NCBI GenBank assembly: GCA_045600525.1
Contig: JAZRYC010000162.1
Coordinates: forward strand, 1-62,802
Direction of reading: 5' to 3'
Source: F23-D06 sp045600525
GTDB lineage: Bacteria > Bacteroidota > Bacteroidia > Bacteroidales > WCHB1-69
Length of the DNA stretch: 62,802 bases
Position numbers and translations under genes: made by a program. A model generated the notes under the pieces. The model saw only the letters and a list, made by a program, of their open reading frames with translations, made no database searches and was not told the origin of the DNA. Positions 1 to 7,764 of the stretch are shown in pieces. How positions within the stretch are numbered: position 1 is the stretch's first letter; each line of letters begins with the position of its first letter.

Positions 1-755
1 CCGAAATGATAAAGCCGTTCGGCATCAATAAGTAGGAATCTGTCGTGGACTTTTTCAATTGGCTTGATGGCAACAGCCGGATACTGGGCGTTGTGTTTGC
101 GTAGGTCCAGCTTCAGTTGCTGAGTGATTTTCTCTGTGAAAACAGTGGCACCAACAGCTTCGTTTCGTTTGCTCAACATCAGCAAAACGCTCTCGTCTAT
201 GTAATTGTCCACCAATTGGATGCTCTCAGTCGCAGATTTAATCAAATCTACAACAAAGACGTATGCGTCGAAAACCTGTCCGTCGAAAAACAGACCGTAC
301 TTGGGCGGCAGGGCAGTCTGGGTGAGTTCCTGAATTACTGCTTCTGTTTTGCAAACTCTTGCTTCAAGTTGCACGATTTTTTGTTGAATAAAGCCTCCAT
401 TGAAGATATAGTTCTTTAAAATAATATTTGCCCACTGGCGAAATGCGACACCTTTGGGTGATTTTACCCGATAGCCAATGGAGATGATCATATCTAAATT
501 GTAGTATTCAACCGCTCTGTTCACCAAACGTTTACCCTCATTTTGAACTGTCGCAAATTTTGCGACAGTTGAAATGTCTCGCAACTCTTCTTGCTTCGCA
601 TTGGAAATATGTTTACCGATTGTTTTAACATCCCGACCAAACAGTTGGGCAATTTGTTGACGATTCAGCCAGACCGTGTCTTCGGCCACCCTGACTTCAA
701 GGTTGATGTCTTCCGATGGATTGTAAATGATAATGTTGTTTTCTAGTTCTTCCAT
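1..755 (-). CDS. RhuM-type protein with C-terminal PLD-like domain, partial
   Basis: Open frame of 251 codons that runs off the left edge of the window, so the C-terminus is missing. It starts at the ATG at 755. The N-terminal ~125 residues match the RhuM family: WLNRQQIAQLF, a helix-turn-helix-like stretch ending in KTIGKHI, the STVAKFATVQNEG stretch and EYYNLDMIISIGYRVKS. The C-terminal part (LPPKYGLFFDGQVFDAY, then VDNYIDESVLLMLSKR and HDRFLLID) looks like the phospholipase-D-like domain that often follows ORF6N or RhuM-type DNA-binding heads in Bacteroidota. HDRFLLID resembles a degenerate HKD-type motif. The role is unknown: RhuM was named from a Salmonella pathogenicity island, and the family is common in accessory DNA. 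A -7-like box lies at 784-791. Gene limits and family are fairly sure; function is not. Confidence 0.8.
   Translation of the reverse strand, partial: MEELENNIIIYNPSEDINLEVRVAEDTVWLNRQQIAQLFGRDVKTIGKHISNAKQEELRDISTVAKFATVQNEGKRLVNRAVEYYNLDMIISIGYRVKSPKGVAFRQWANIILKNYIFNGGFIQQKIVQLEARVCKTEAVIQELTQTALPPKYGLFFDGQVFDAYVFVVDLIKSATESIQLVDNYIDESVLLMLSKRNEAVGATVFTEKITQQLKLDLRKHNAQYPAVAIKPIEKVHDRFLLIDAERLYHF
546..570. repeat. Perfect 10-bp inverted repeat inside the RhuM-like gene
   Basis: Arms AACTGTCGCA (546-555) and TGCGACAGTT (561-570) are separated by 5 bases. It lies in the codons for the TVAKFATVQ stretch, so it may simply follow from the conserved peptide. Confidence 0.5.
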
Positions 756-783
756 AGTGCTGTATCTATAAAATTTCCATCGC

Positions 784-791
784 CAAAGATA
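784..791 (-). promoter_or_regulatory. -7 box (TATCTTTG) for the RhuM-like gene
   Basis: Read on the minus strand this is TATCTTTG, matching the Bacteroidota -7 consensus TAnnTTTG, about 29 bases before the start codon. No well-spaced -33 TTTG is visible. Confidence 0.5.
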
Positions 792-1012
792 CAACAATGA
801 AAATGTGAAATCAAGTGCAAAAAATTGTGTAACAAAAAATTAGGAAATGCAGAAAATCTTCATTTTTTTGCATAAAAATTTCAGAAACCTGTAGATTTTG
901 ATTTTTTGACAAATTCGAAAAATGTCATGGCGGGGAGGCGATTTCGGAGAAAATCGAAAATACGAACGCTATACCCAATGCGTAGGAATGTCGAAATGAT
1001 TTATAAATCCTT

Positions 1013-1042
1013 TTTGCTGCATTGATATTTTGTTTATATTTG
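1013..1042 (+). promoter_or_regulatory. Bacteroidota-type promoter of ackA
   Basis: TTTG at 1013-1016 (-33 element) and TATATTTG at 1035-1042 (-7 element) are separated by 18 bases, and GCC follows directly. The transcript would start downstream of the first possible in-frame start at 1030, which supports the ATG at 1096. Confidence 0.65.
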
Positions 1043-1095
1043 CCACCGCTAAAAAAAAGCGTGATAGATTTTATACATTTACTAATACACATAAT

Positions 1096-2295
1096 ATGAA
1101 AATTTTAGTTTTAAACTGTGGCAGTTCCTCCATCAAATACCAATTGCTGGAAATGGAACCGCAACCCGAATTATTGGCTAAAGGTCTTGTTGAACGCGTA
1201 GGTTTGGAAATGGGCGAATTCACCCACAAACCGGTCGGCAAAGACAAATATTACACCCAAACCCCTATCGCCAACCACGAAGTCGGCGTGAAGTTAGTAC
1301 TCGAAGCTTTGATGGATCCGAAACACGGTGTCATCAAATCCGTGGATGAAATCAACGCTGTTGGTCACCGCGTAGCTCACGGTGGTGAATACTTTGACAA
1401 GAGTATGATTCTTGGCCCGAAGGAAATTGAAGAAATTGAAAAGCTTTGTGAATTGGCCCCATTGCACAATCCCGCATCCCTGCTTGGTATCAACGTGATG
1501 ATGAAACTCTTACCGAACATCAAGCACGTCGGTATTTTCGACACCTCCTTCCATCAGACCATGCCGCCTGAGGCTTTCCTATACGCACTTCCTTACGAAA
1601 TGTACAAGGAAAAGAAAATCCGTCGTTACGGTTTCCACGGCACCAGCCACAAATATGTCGGCCCGAAAGCTGCTGAAATCGCAGGTCTTGATTACAACAA
1701 CTGTAAGATCGTCAGCTGCCACCTCGGCAACGGCGCTTCCATCACCGCTATTAAAAATGGCAAGTCCATCGACAACTCTATGGGATTCACTCCGGTAGAA
1801 GGCTTGATGATGGGTACCCGTTGTGGTGACATCGACGCCGGCGCGCTCATTTACATCATGGATTCCGAAAAGATGGATACCAAACAACTCAACACCTTCA
1901 TCAACAAGAAATGCGGTTTGCTCGGTATCTCCGGCAAGAGCGTGGATATGCGCGACATCCGTGCCGGTCGTGATGCTGGCGACGAACGCTCCACCTACGC
2001 TTTCAATATGTTCGCTTATCGCGTGAAGAAGTACATCGGCGCTTATGCTGCTGCTATGGGCGGTGTTGACCTCATCCTCTTCACCGGCGGTATCGGCGAA
2101 AACGCTTGGTTCCAGAGAGAGGCCATCTGTGACGACCTTGACTGGCTCGGCACTAAATTGGACATCGAAGCCAACAAGAAATATGCTGGCGAAGACGGCA
2201 TTATCTCTACCCCGGATTCCAAGGTGAAACTCGTTTCCGTCACCACCAACGAAGAACTCGTGATGGCAATGGATACTTATAAATTGGTAAAATAA
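1096..2295 (+). CDS. ackA: Acetate kinase
   Basis: 399-residue cytoplasmic enzyme interconverting acetyl phosphate + ADP with acetate + ATP, the last step of fermentative acetate production. Both family signatures are visible: LNCGSSSIKY at the N-terminus (nucleotide site) and HGTSHKYV in the middle. GFTPVEGLMMGTRCGDIDAG and FTGGIGENAW are further ASKHA-fold landmarks. Length is normal. The frame extends upstream to 1030, but the promoter lies there, so the ATG at 1096 (MKILVLNCG) is chosen. No pta gene is next to it, although ackA and pta are often paired. A strong terminator follows at 2344. Confidence 0.97.
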   Translation: MKILVLNCGSSSIKYQLLEMEPQPELLAKGLVERVGLEMGEFTHKPVGKDKYYTQTPIANHEVGVKLVLEALMDPKHGVIKSVDEINAVGHRVAHGGEYFDKSMILGPKEIEEIEKLCELAPLHNPASLLGINVMMKLLPNIKHVGIFDTSFHQTMPPEAFLYALPYEMYKEKKIRRYGFHGTSHKYVGPKAAEIAGLDYNNCKIVSCHLGNGASITAIKNGKSIDNSMGFTPVEGLMMGTRCGDIDAGALIYIMDSEKMDTKQLNTFINKKCGLLGISGKSVDMRDIRAGRDAGDERSTYAFNMFAYRVKKYIGAYAAAMGGVDLILFTGGIGENAWFQREAICDDLDWLGTKLDIEANKKYAGEDGIISTPDSKVKLVSVTTNEELVMAMDTYKLVK

Positions 2296-2343
2296 TTTAT
2301 CGACATATTAATGAGAAGGTGCATGCATCGTCTCTACAAAAAA

Positions 2344-2380
2344 CAAAACGGGCGGACAAAGGGTCGCCCGTTTTGCTTTT
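2344..2380 (+). terminator. Rho-independent terminator of ackA
   Basis: Arms CAAAACGGGCG (2344-2354) and CGCCCGTTTTG (2365-2375) pair perfectly over 11 bases and are followed by CTTTT. Confidence 0.85.
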
Positions 2381-2508
2381 AACAGAATGTTTTTTACCAA
2401 AATGCCATTTTTTGGCAAATTATTTGCAAGATAAAGCCCGGCGAATCTGTGCAAAATCAGGTTCGCACCTTTTGATATGCATTATAAAACGCTATAAACA
2501 AATAGATT

Positions 2509-3132
2509 ATGGAAAACGACAATACTCAAGACCAAGTACTCGAAAACGAAGAAAAACAGATGGAAGAAATGGAAAATACACCGCAAACTGACAATTTGTC
2601 GGAAGAAACTGACAATAAGAAGAAAGGTGGCATATTTTCAAAGAAAAATAATAAAGATAAGGAAAAAATCCAGGAACTGGAAGCAGAAATAGAAAAGATG
2701 AAGGAGGAAAAGGCAGAGTTGAATGACAGATTTCTGCGTCTTTTTTCTGAATTCGACAATTATAAAAAACGGGTGAACCGCGAAAAGTTGGAAATGCTGT
2801 CTACCGCCTCAGAAAAGGTGATTGTGAGTTTGCTTCCTGTTGTTGATGACTTTGAGCGCGCCATTGCCGCTAATGAGAAGGTGGAGGATATTGCCGCTAT
2901 TAAAGAGGGCTTCAATATCATTTACAACAAACTGATACAGATGCTCAAACGTTTTGACGTGGAAGAAATTGCTGCCAAGGGAGAAGTTTTTGATACCAAC
3001 TTCCATGAGGCTGTGACGCAATTTCCCACAGACAAGGAAGAAGATAAAGGCAAAGTTATCGATGTGACGGAAAAAGGTTATAAGATTAAGGAAAAGGTTA
3101 TCCGTTACGCAAAAGTCGTTGTGGCCCAGTAG
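2509..3132 (+). CDS. grpE: Nucleotide exchange factor GrpE
   Basis: 207-residue co-chaperone that drives ADP release from DnaK. The first ~45 residues are acidic and low complexity. A long coiled coil follows (about residues 45-100, ending LRLFSEFDNYKKRVNREK), then the GrpE head with LLPVVDDFERAI, VEDIAAIKEGFNIIYN and the C-terminal beta part VIDVTEKGYKIKEKVIRYAKVVVAQ shortened by a few residues. Length is at the upper end for the family because of the charged N-terminus. It sits 48 bases upstream of dnaJ in the same direction, so the two are probably one heat-shock transcript. No CIRCE-type operator is visible upstream. Confidence 0.95.
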   Translation: MENDNTQDQVLENEEKQMEEMENTPQTDNLSEETDNKKKGGIFSKKNNKDKEKIQELEAEIEKMKEEKAELNDRFLRLFSEFDNYKKRVNREKLEMLSTASEKVIVSLLPVVDDFERAIAANEKVEDIAAIKEGFNIIYNKLIQMLKRFDVEEIAAKGEVFDTNFHEAVTQFPTDKEEDKGKVIDVTEKGYKIKEKVIRYAKVVVAQ

Positions 3133-3148
3133 AGACTTATTGCCGATA

Positions 3149-3163
3149 GTTTCAGGTTTCAAG
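3149..3163. repeat. Two-unit heptamer repeat between grpE and dnaJ
   Basis: GTTTCAGGTTTCAAG reads as two 7-base units (GTTTCAG, GTTTCAA). The same 15-mer recurs exactly at 16625-16639 and, reverse-complemented, within 12516-12546. It lies about 20 bases before the dnaJ start. Confidence 0.5.
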
Positions 3164-3180
3164 GAAGAAACAACAATATT

Positions 3181-4362
3181 ATGGCAGAGAAAAGAGATTA
3201 TTATGAAGTATTGGGGGTGGACAAGAGTTCATCCGCTGATGAGATAAAGAAAGCCTACCGAAAGAAGGCCATGCAATATCATCCCGATCGTTGGGTGAGC
3301 GGTACCGAAGAAGAGAAAAAGGATGCCGAGGAGAAGTTCAAAGAGGCGGCTGAAGCATACGATGTGCTGAGCAATCCCGATAAGAAGGCGCGTTACGACC
3401 AGTTCGGTCATGCCGGTATGGGTGGTGCCGCATCCGATTTCTCAGGATTCAACATTAACGACATTTTCAGCCATTTCGCCGATGTGTTTGGCGGTGGCGG
3501 CGGCGGTTTTGGCTTTAATATGAGCGACCTCTTTGGCGGTGGCGGCGGACAGGGCCAGCGTGCCGTTCGCAAGGGAGGCAATATCCGTATCAAAGTTAAG
3601 ATGACTTTGGAGGAAGTGGCCACTGGAGCGGAAAAGAAGGTTAAAATCAATAAGTATGTGGCTTGCGAGCACTGCCATGGAACGGGTGCGAAAGATGAAC
3701 ATAGTAAGGAAACTTGTCCGGTTTGCCATGGCTCAGGACAGGAAGTTCGTCAGCAACGCAGTATGTTTGGCATTATGCAGCAGGTGATGGTTTGCTCCCG
3801 TTGTAATGGTACTGGGGAGATTATCAAAGATCCTTGTCCCCATTGTCATGGGAATGGCATTGTTCAAGGCGAGGAGGTGATACCCATTTCCATACCGGCC
3901 GGCGTGGATACAGGCATGCAATTGACTATTCGGGGTAAAGGCCATGCGGCAGCCAATGGTGGTGTGAATGGCGATTTGTTGGTGGTGATAGAGGTCGTGG
4001 ACCATGATGTTTTTGAACGCGACGGTAATAATCTCTATTTGAACTATTATATCAGCTTCCCGCAGGCGGCATTGGGTGCTTCTGTGGAAATCCCCACCTT
4101 GTCGGGAAAAGCCAAAGTGAAGATCGCCGCCGGCACACAGGGAGGTCAGATTTTACGTCTGCAAGGCAAAGGGCTTCCCCAGGTACAATCTCACAATGTG
4201 GGTGATCTCATTGTCAATGTGAATGTTTGGACTCCGAAATCGCTGACGAAGGAAGAAAAGGAAATGATAGAAAAACTGAGCACACACGAAAATTTTATAC
4301 CCAAGCCGGGGAAAAACGAACGTAGCGTCTTCAATAGGGTGCGTCAGTTTTTTAGAGACTAA
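3181..4362 (+). CDS. dnaJ: Chaperone protein DnaJ
   Basis: 393-residue type I (class A) Hsp40 that delivers clients to DnaK and stimulates its ATPase. The J domain is at residues 1-75 with the HPD motif (QYHPDRW). A glycine/phenylalanine-rich linker (GGGGGGFGFNMSDLFGG) follows. The zinc domain carries all four CxxCxGxG repeats: CEHCHGTG, CPVCHGSG, CSRCNGTG and CPHCHGNG. The C-terminal substrate domains are complete (DVFERDGNNLYL, LQGKGLPQ). The J domain has a slightly longer helix II-III stretch after HPD (VSGTEEEKKDAEEKF), common in Bacteroidota. It is paired with grpE upstream and ends before a strong hairpin at 4385. Confidence 0.97.
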   Translation: MAEKRDYYEVLGVDKSSSADEIKKAYRKKAMQYHPDRWVSGTEEEKKDAEEKFKEAAEAYDVLSNPDKKARYDQFGHAGMGGAASDFSGFNINDIFSHFADVFGGGGGGFGFNMSDLFGGGGGQGQRAVRKGGNIRIKVKMTLEEVATGAEKKVKINKYVACEHCHGTGAKDEHSKETCPVCHGSGQEVRQQRSMFGIMQQVMVCSRCNGTGEIIKDPCPHCHGNGIVQGEEVIPISIPAGVDTGMQLTIRGKGHAAANGGVNGDLLVVIEVVDHDVFERDGNNLYLNYYISFPQAALGASVEIPTLSGKAKVKIAAGTQGGQILRLQGKGLPQVQSHNVGDLIVNVNVWTPKSLTKEEKEMIEKLSTHENFIPKPGKNERSVFNRVRQFFRD

Positions 4363-4384
4363 GAGTCTTCATAAAAGAATTAGG

Positions 4385-4417
4385 GCGGAAGCGAGGAACC
4401 TCGTTTCCGCTTTTTTT
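4385..4417 (+). terminator. Rho-independent terminator of dnaJ
   Basis: Arms GCGGAAGCGAGG (4385-4396) and CCTCGTTTCCGC (4399-4410), with one G-T pair, are followed by seven T. It also separates dnaJ from the convergent gene ending at 4424. Confidence 0.85.
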
Positions 4418-4423
4418 ATGATT

Positions 4424-4828
4424 TTAAAGGGGAGTGATGGTTTCGGTATCGAAGTCGATGTTGAAGAAGAACCGTTCTTTTCCGTTGGTGACGCCTACAA
4501 TGGGAGCATGGAGGGTTTTATTGTATCTTCCAACTTGTTCCACAACCGTTTGCGTGATGGGGACGTCAGGAGCTTTGCATTCTATGACGATTTCTGGTTT
4601 CATCTGTTCGTTGAAGACAACTAGGTCGTATCGTTTGGTAAGGCCGTTTACGCAGATGGCCTTTTCAACGGAAATGTGGGAGGCTGGAATCTGTTTGACA
4701 TTCAAGAGGAAGAGAATGAGTTGCTGCCGCACGCGTTCTTCAGGCGTGAGTAATAGCCACTTTTTGCGGATGGGGTCGAAGACCTCTGTCTGCCCTGATA
4801 GTTCCCGTTGTTTGAAAGGGTATTCCAT
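4424..4828 (-). CDS. Stand-alone HsdR N-terminal domain protein (PD-(D/E)XK fold)
   Basis: 134-residue protein resembling the N-terminal nuclease domain of type I restriction subunit R (HSDR_N_2-like) but with no helicase. Features are TPEERVRQQLILFLL at the start, RYDLVVFN (candidate metal-binding Asp) and IVIECKAP (E-x-K of the PD-(D/E)XK core), then TQTVVEQVGRYN (QxxxY-like). These keep the catalytic pattern, so it could still cut nucleic acid. Such short proteins are widespread in Bacteroidota and their role is not known. Its start overlaps the nspC stop by one base (TAATG), so it is the last gene of the aminotransferase-nspC operon. Confidence 0.8.
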   Translation of the reverse strand: MEYPFKQRELSGQTEVFDPIRKKWLLLTPEERVRQQLILFLLNVKQIPASHISVEKAICVNGLTKRYDLVVFNEQMKPEIVIECKAPDVPITQTVVEQVGRYNKTLHAPIVGVTNGKERFFFNIDFDTETITPL

Positions 4829-5982
4829 TAACTCAGTTTGGCTTTATAGGAAGCGTAGTCGCCAGGCTCAGAGAGCAGCTCAAATTCTCCGTCTTTATGG
4901 ATGATGCCGATAGCGGGATGATGCACGCCATTGAAGAAGGTTGTTTTGACCATGGTGTAATGAATCATATCGTCAAATACAACACGGTCGCCAATTTCCA
5001 GTGGTTCTGGGAACGCGAAGTCGCCCATGCCGATAAAGTCGCCGGCGAGACAGGAGCAGCCACCCAATCGATAGACGTACTTGCTATCTGCATTGGGTTC
5101 GGAGGCGCCCAATACAGTAGGTTTGTAAGGCATTTCAAGGCAGTCGGGGAGGTGGCAGGAAAAGGAGATGTTCAACATGGCGATTTGAATGCCTTTATTG
5201 ACAACAATGTCTTCCACGGTGGAAGTAAGTACACCTGTCTGCCAGCCGACTGCTTCGCCGGGCTCAAGGATGACTTCTTCGATGTTGGGGTATTTTTCTT
5301 TGAATGCCTTAAGAATCTGGATGAGGTGCGGGACATCATAGTCTTGTCGTGTGATGTGGTGGCCGCCGCCGAAGTTCACCCATTTGCATTGTTTGATATA
5401 GTGGTCAAATCGTTTTTCAAAAGCTTCCAAACAGTGTTCCAGCGCGTAGCTGTCGTTTTCGCAGAGGGCGTGGAAATGGAGGCCTTCAATACCTTCCGGA
5501 AGGTCTTTGGGCATGTCTTCTGCCAAAATTCCTAAGCGGGATCCGGGAAGGGCGGGATTGTAAAGGTCGGTCTCTATTTCAGAATATTCGGGGTTTACCC
5601 GTAGTCCGAAACTAACCTTCTTGGGAATTTCCCTGATGATGGGTTGGAATCTCTGCCATTGGCTGAGGGAGTTGAAAGTAAGATGACTGCTGTAGATGAG
5701 CAACTGTCGAAACTCTTCTTCAAAGTACACAGGGGCGTAGGTATGTGCGTCACAACACATTTCTTCGGAAATGAGTCTGGCCTCGTTCAGGGAGGAGGCT
5801 GTGGCACCGGCCAGGTAGTTTTTGATTAAAGGAAAGGAATGCCAAAACGACATTCCTTTCAAGGCGCATATAATAGATACACCGGCCTCTTTTTGGACCA
5901 GGTCTAATAGTTGCAGGTTGGCCTCCAATGCTTCTTCTGAAAGAATATAGCAGGGAGATGGGCAATGGTCAAAAGCCGACAT
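4828..5982 (-). CDS. nspC: Carboxynorspermidine decarboxylase
   Basis: 384-residue PLP-dependent fold III decarboxylase related to alanine racemase and diaminopimelate decarboxylase. It makes norspermidine or spermidine from the carboxy-precursor. The N-terminal barrel holds the PLP lysine in ICALKGMSFW. HFHALCEN, VNFGGGHHI and EPGEAVGWQTG are the phosphate and substrate-site landmarks, and GGCSCLAGDFIGMGDFAF carries the family cysteine region. It starts 3 bases after the upstream aminotransferase stop and overlaps the next gene by one base. The usual partner, carboxynorspermidine dehydrogenase, is not in this window. Confidence 0.93.
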   Translation of the reverse strand: MSAFDHCPSPCYILSEEALEANLQLLDLVQKEAGVSIICALKGMSFWHSFPLIKNYLAGATASSLNEARLISEEMCCDAHTYAPVYFEEEFRQLLIYSSHLTFNSLSQWQRFQPIIREIPKKVSFGLRVNPEYSEIETDLYNPALPGSRLGILAEDMPKDLPEGIEGLHFHALCENDSYALEHCLEAFEKRFDHYIKQCKWVNFGGGHHITRQDYDVPHLIQILKAFKEKYPNIEEVILEPGEAVGWQTGVLTSTVEDIVVNKGIQIAMLNISFSCHLPDCLEMPYKPTVLGASEPNADSKYVYRLGGCSCLAGDFIGMGDFAFPEPLEIGDRVVFDDMIHYTMVKTTFFNGVHHPAIGIIHKDGEFELLSEPGDYASYKAKLS

Positions 5983-5985
5983 GGC

Positions 5986-7299
5986 CTATTGGTGGTTTTC
6001 GTGGAACAATTTGAGGCGTTCTTCCAAGATGGGGAATTGGCTTCTCGGAGTAAGGGAGACGCAAGCGCGAAGACCTTCGGTTCTTTCGCTGCCGCAGGTA
6101 CCCAATGAAATGGCGCTAATGCCGTAGTAGAGGAATTCGCCCAGAAGTTCGTCGCTGCTCATGCCCGGATAGGCCACGGTGAAATAAAATCCGTCGGCAA
6201 GGTCTTTGTCGCCGTCTTTATCATAGACAATGACAAAGCCGTTGTCGGTGAATAGCTTTTTCATGATAGTGGCTTTCTCACCATATTCCTTGACGTCATC
6301 AATATAGTTGTAGGTTCCGTCGTTGCAGGCTTTCAGGATGGCGGCCATGGCGTATTGAGCGGAATGTGCCACACCGGAGCTGATGGCGTAAACGGTGCCG
6401 TAGACAATGGCTCTGCCCAGTTGTTTCATTCTGAAATAGGGCATCAGGTCGTCAAATTCGCGTTTGTACATTTTATTGGAAAGTACCATCATGGCAATAC
6501 GTTCGCCGGCGTAGCTGAAGGCTTTTGAACCGGAAATCAGCAGGGCGTAGTTGTCGGTGTATTTTCCAACGGAAGGTTGATAAGGCGGAACGCCCGGAGT
6601 GGAAATGTTGTTGCGGAAGTCCATGCCGAAATAGGCGAGGTCTTCAAAAACAAAGACATCATATTTGTTGGCCATTTCGCCGATGATTTGAAGTTCTTCT
6701 TCGGTGAAGCAGATCCAGGAAGGATTGTTGGGGTTGGAGTACATGATGGAGTGGATGTTGCCTTTCTCCAGGTAGCTTTCCAATTTGGCTCTGAGTTTTT
6801 GCCCTCTGAAGTTATAAACGTCAAAGGTTTCGTATTTGAGGCCGAGAACGCGGTGTTGTTGCTTTTGGACGGGGAAGCCGGGGTCAATGAAAAGGGTGGT
6901 GTCACGTTCCTGACGGCAGCGTACAAAGGTCATGAAGCCTGCCATACCGCCCATCATAGAGCCGACGGTGGGAATACAGTTTTCAGGTTGGACATCGAGG
7001 TCGATGAAGTTCTTTACAAAACGGGCCGTTTCCTTTTTGAGATCGGGAATGCCTTCAATGTCGGGATAGAGGGCGGCAACTCCGTTTTGGAGGGCTTTGA
7101 TTTGGGCTTCAACGCCGACTTTGCAGGCGGGAAGGCCTGGAATACCCATTTCCATGCGTACGAATTCCTTTCCGGATTCTTTTTCAATTTCATTAATTAA
7201 CCTTTTGACTTCGCGGATAGAGGCTTTGCCAACTGATTGAACGCCGCTGGCGGCAACTACTTTGTCAACGATTTCTACGGGAATGGGTGTGTTTTTCAT
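5986..7299 (-). CDS. PLP-dependent aminotransferase, class I/II
   Basis: 437-residue fold-type I aminotransferase. Visible landmarks: MGIPGLPACKVGVEAQI near residue 50, a YPDIEGIPDLKKETARFV entry segment, the NPNNPSWICFTEEEL motif, an aspartate in FEDLAYFGMDF for the PLP pyridine, and the Schiff-base lysine in SGSKAFSYAGERIAMM. The substrate cannot be read from sequence. It heads an operon with nspC and the HsdR_N protein, which suggests but does not prove a role near amino-acid or polyamine metabolism. The start at 7299 follows a -7 box at 7346-7353. Confidence 0.85.
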   Translation of the reverse strand: MKNTPIPVEIVDKVVAASGVQSVGKASIREVKRLINEIEKESGKEFVRMEMGIPGLPACKVGVEAQIKALQNGVAALYPDIEGIPDLKKETARFVKNFIDLDVQPENCIPTVGSMMGGMAGFMTFVRCRQERDTTLFIDPGFPVQKQQHRVLGLKYETFDVYNFRGQKLRAKLESYLEKGNIHSIMYSNPNNPSWICFTEEELQIIGEMANKYDVFVFEDLAYFGMDFRNNISTPGVPPYQPSVGKYTDNYALLISGSKAFSYAGERIAMMVLSNKMYKREFDDLMPYFRMKQLGRAIVYGTVYAISSGVAHSAQYAMAAILKACNDGTYNYIDDVKEYGEKATIMKKLFTDNGFVIVYDKDGDKDLADGFYFTVAYPGMSSDELLGEFLYYGISAISLGTCGSERTEGLRACVSLTPRSQFPILEERLKLFHENHQ

Positions 7300-7345
7300 A
7301 TAAGATACTAATTTATTGGTAAATGTTTTTTTCAGTTATGGGCGG

Positions 7346-7353
7346 CAAATATA
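7346..7353 (-). promoter_or_regulatory. -7 box (TATATTTG) for the aminotransferase-nspC operon
   Basis: Minus-strand TATATTTG followed by CCGCC, 47 bases before the ATG at 7299. It directly abuts the T-tract of the preceding minus-strand terminator. Confidence 0.6.
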
Positions 7354-7354
7354 C

Positions 7355-7386
7355 AAAAAAAGGGCAATCGTTGAGATTGCCCTTTT
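7355..7386 (-). terminator. Terminator after the small lipoprotein gene
   Basis: GGGCAATC (7362-7369) pairs with GATTGCCC (7375-7382) around a 5-base loop. On the minus strand it is followed by seven T. Confidence 0.85.
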
Positions 7387-7401
7387 ATGATAATATAAGA
7401 A

Positions 7402-7728
7402 TTATCTTCTTTTCTTACCAGCGTTTACTACAGATTGAGTAGCGTTCTGTTCAGCCTGGTCAATAGCCTTGTTAGCTACATTGGTAGCAGCTTCTTCAGC
7501 ATGTTCTTTGATGGTCTGAGCAGGTTTTTTAGGAGTAGTGGTTTTCTTAGCGGGAGCAGCTTGTTCTTGAGCAGGAGCGGGTTCTTCAGCTACAACAGCT
7601 TCTTCTTGAACAGGTTCTTCAGCGATTTCTACCATAGTAGAGTCAACAGCAGGTTCTTCTTGTTTGTTTTTGTTACCGCAAGCTACGAAGAGGCCGGCGC
7701 AAAGTAAAACTAAAAATAATTTTTTCAT
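7402..7728 (-). CDS. Small Glu/Ala/Pro-rich lipoprotein
   Basis: 108-residue protein with a lipoprotein signal peptide (MKKLFLVLLCAGLFVAC, lipobox FVAC, acylated Cys about residue 17). The mature part starts acidic (EEPAVDST, then EEPVQEE), passes through an Ala/Pro/Lys stretch and ends basic (NAGKKRR). No enzyme motif is visible; it looks like a disordered envelope tether. It lies 36 bases downstream of another lipoprotein in the same direction, so they probably share a transcript ending at the hairpin 7355-7386. Not recognised as a named family. Confidence 0.75.
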   Translation of the reverse strand: MKKLFLVLLCAGLFVACGNKNKQEEPAVDSTMVEIAEEPVQEEAVVAEEPAPAQEQAAPAKKTTTPKKPAQTIKEHAEEAATNVANKAIDQAEQNATQSVVNAGKKRR

Positions 7729-7764
7729 TGTTTATGAATTTTAAAAGGTTAAAGACGCATTAAA

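Larger units (their letters stand above)
756..1095. other. Intergenic region between divergent rhuM-like gene and ackA
   Basis: About 340 AT-rich bases with no convincing gene. It holds a minus-strand -7 box (784-791), a small inverted repeat CGATTT / AAATCG (939-944 and 951-956) and the ackA promoter (1013-1042). Confidence 0.6.

Noticed and set aside
117..419. 100-codon open frame on the plus strand
   Set aside because: Antisense to the RhuM-like gene, which has a recognisable family pattern in its own frame.
2319..2591. 90-codon open frame between ackA and grpE
   Set aside because: It starts in the ackA terminator and runs into grpE out of frame; low-complexity translation.
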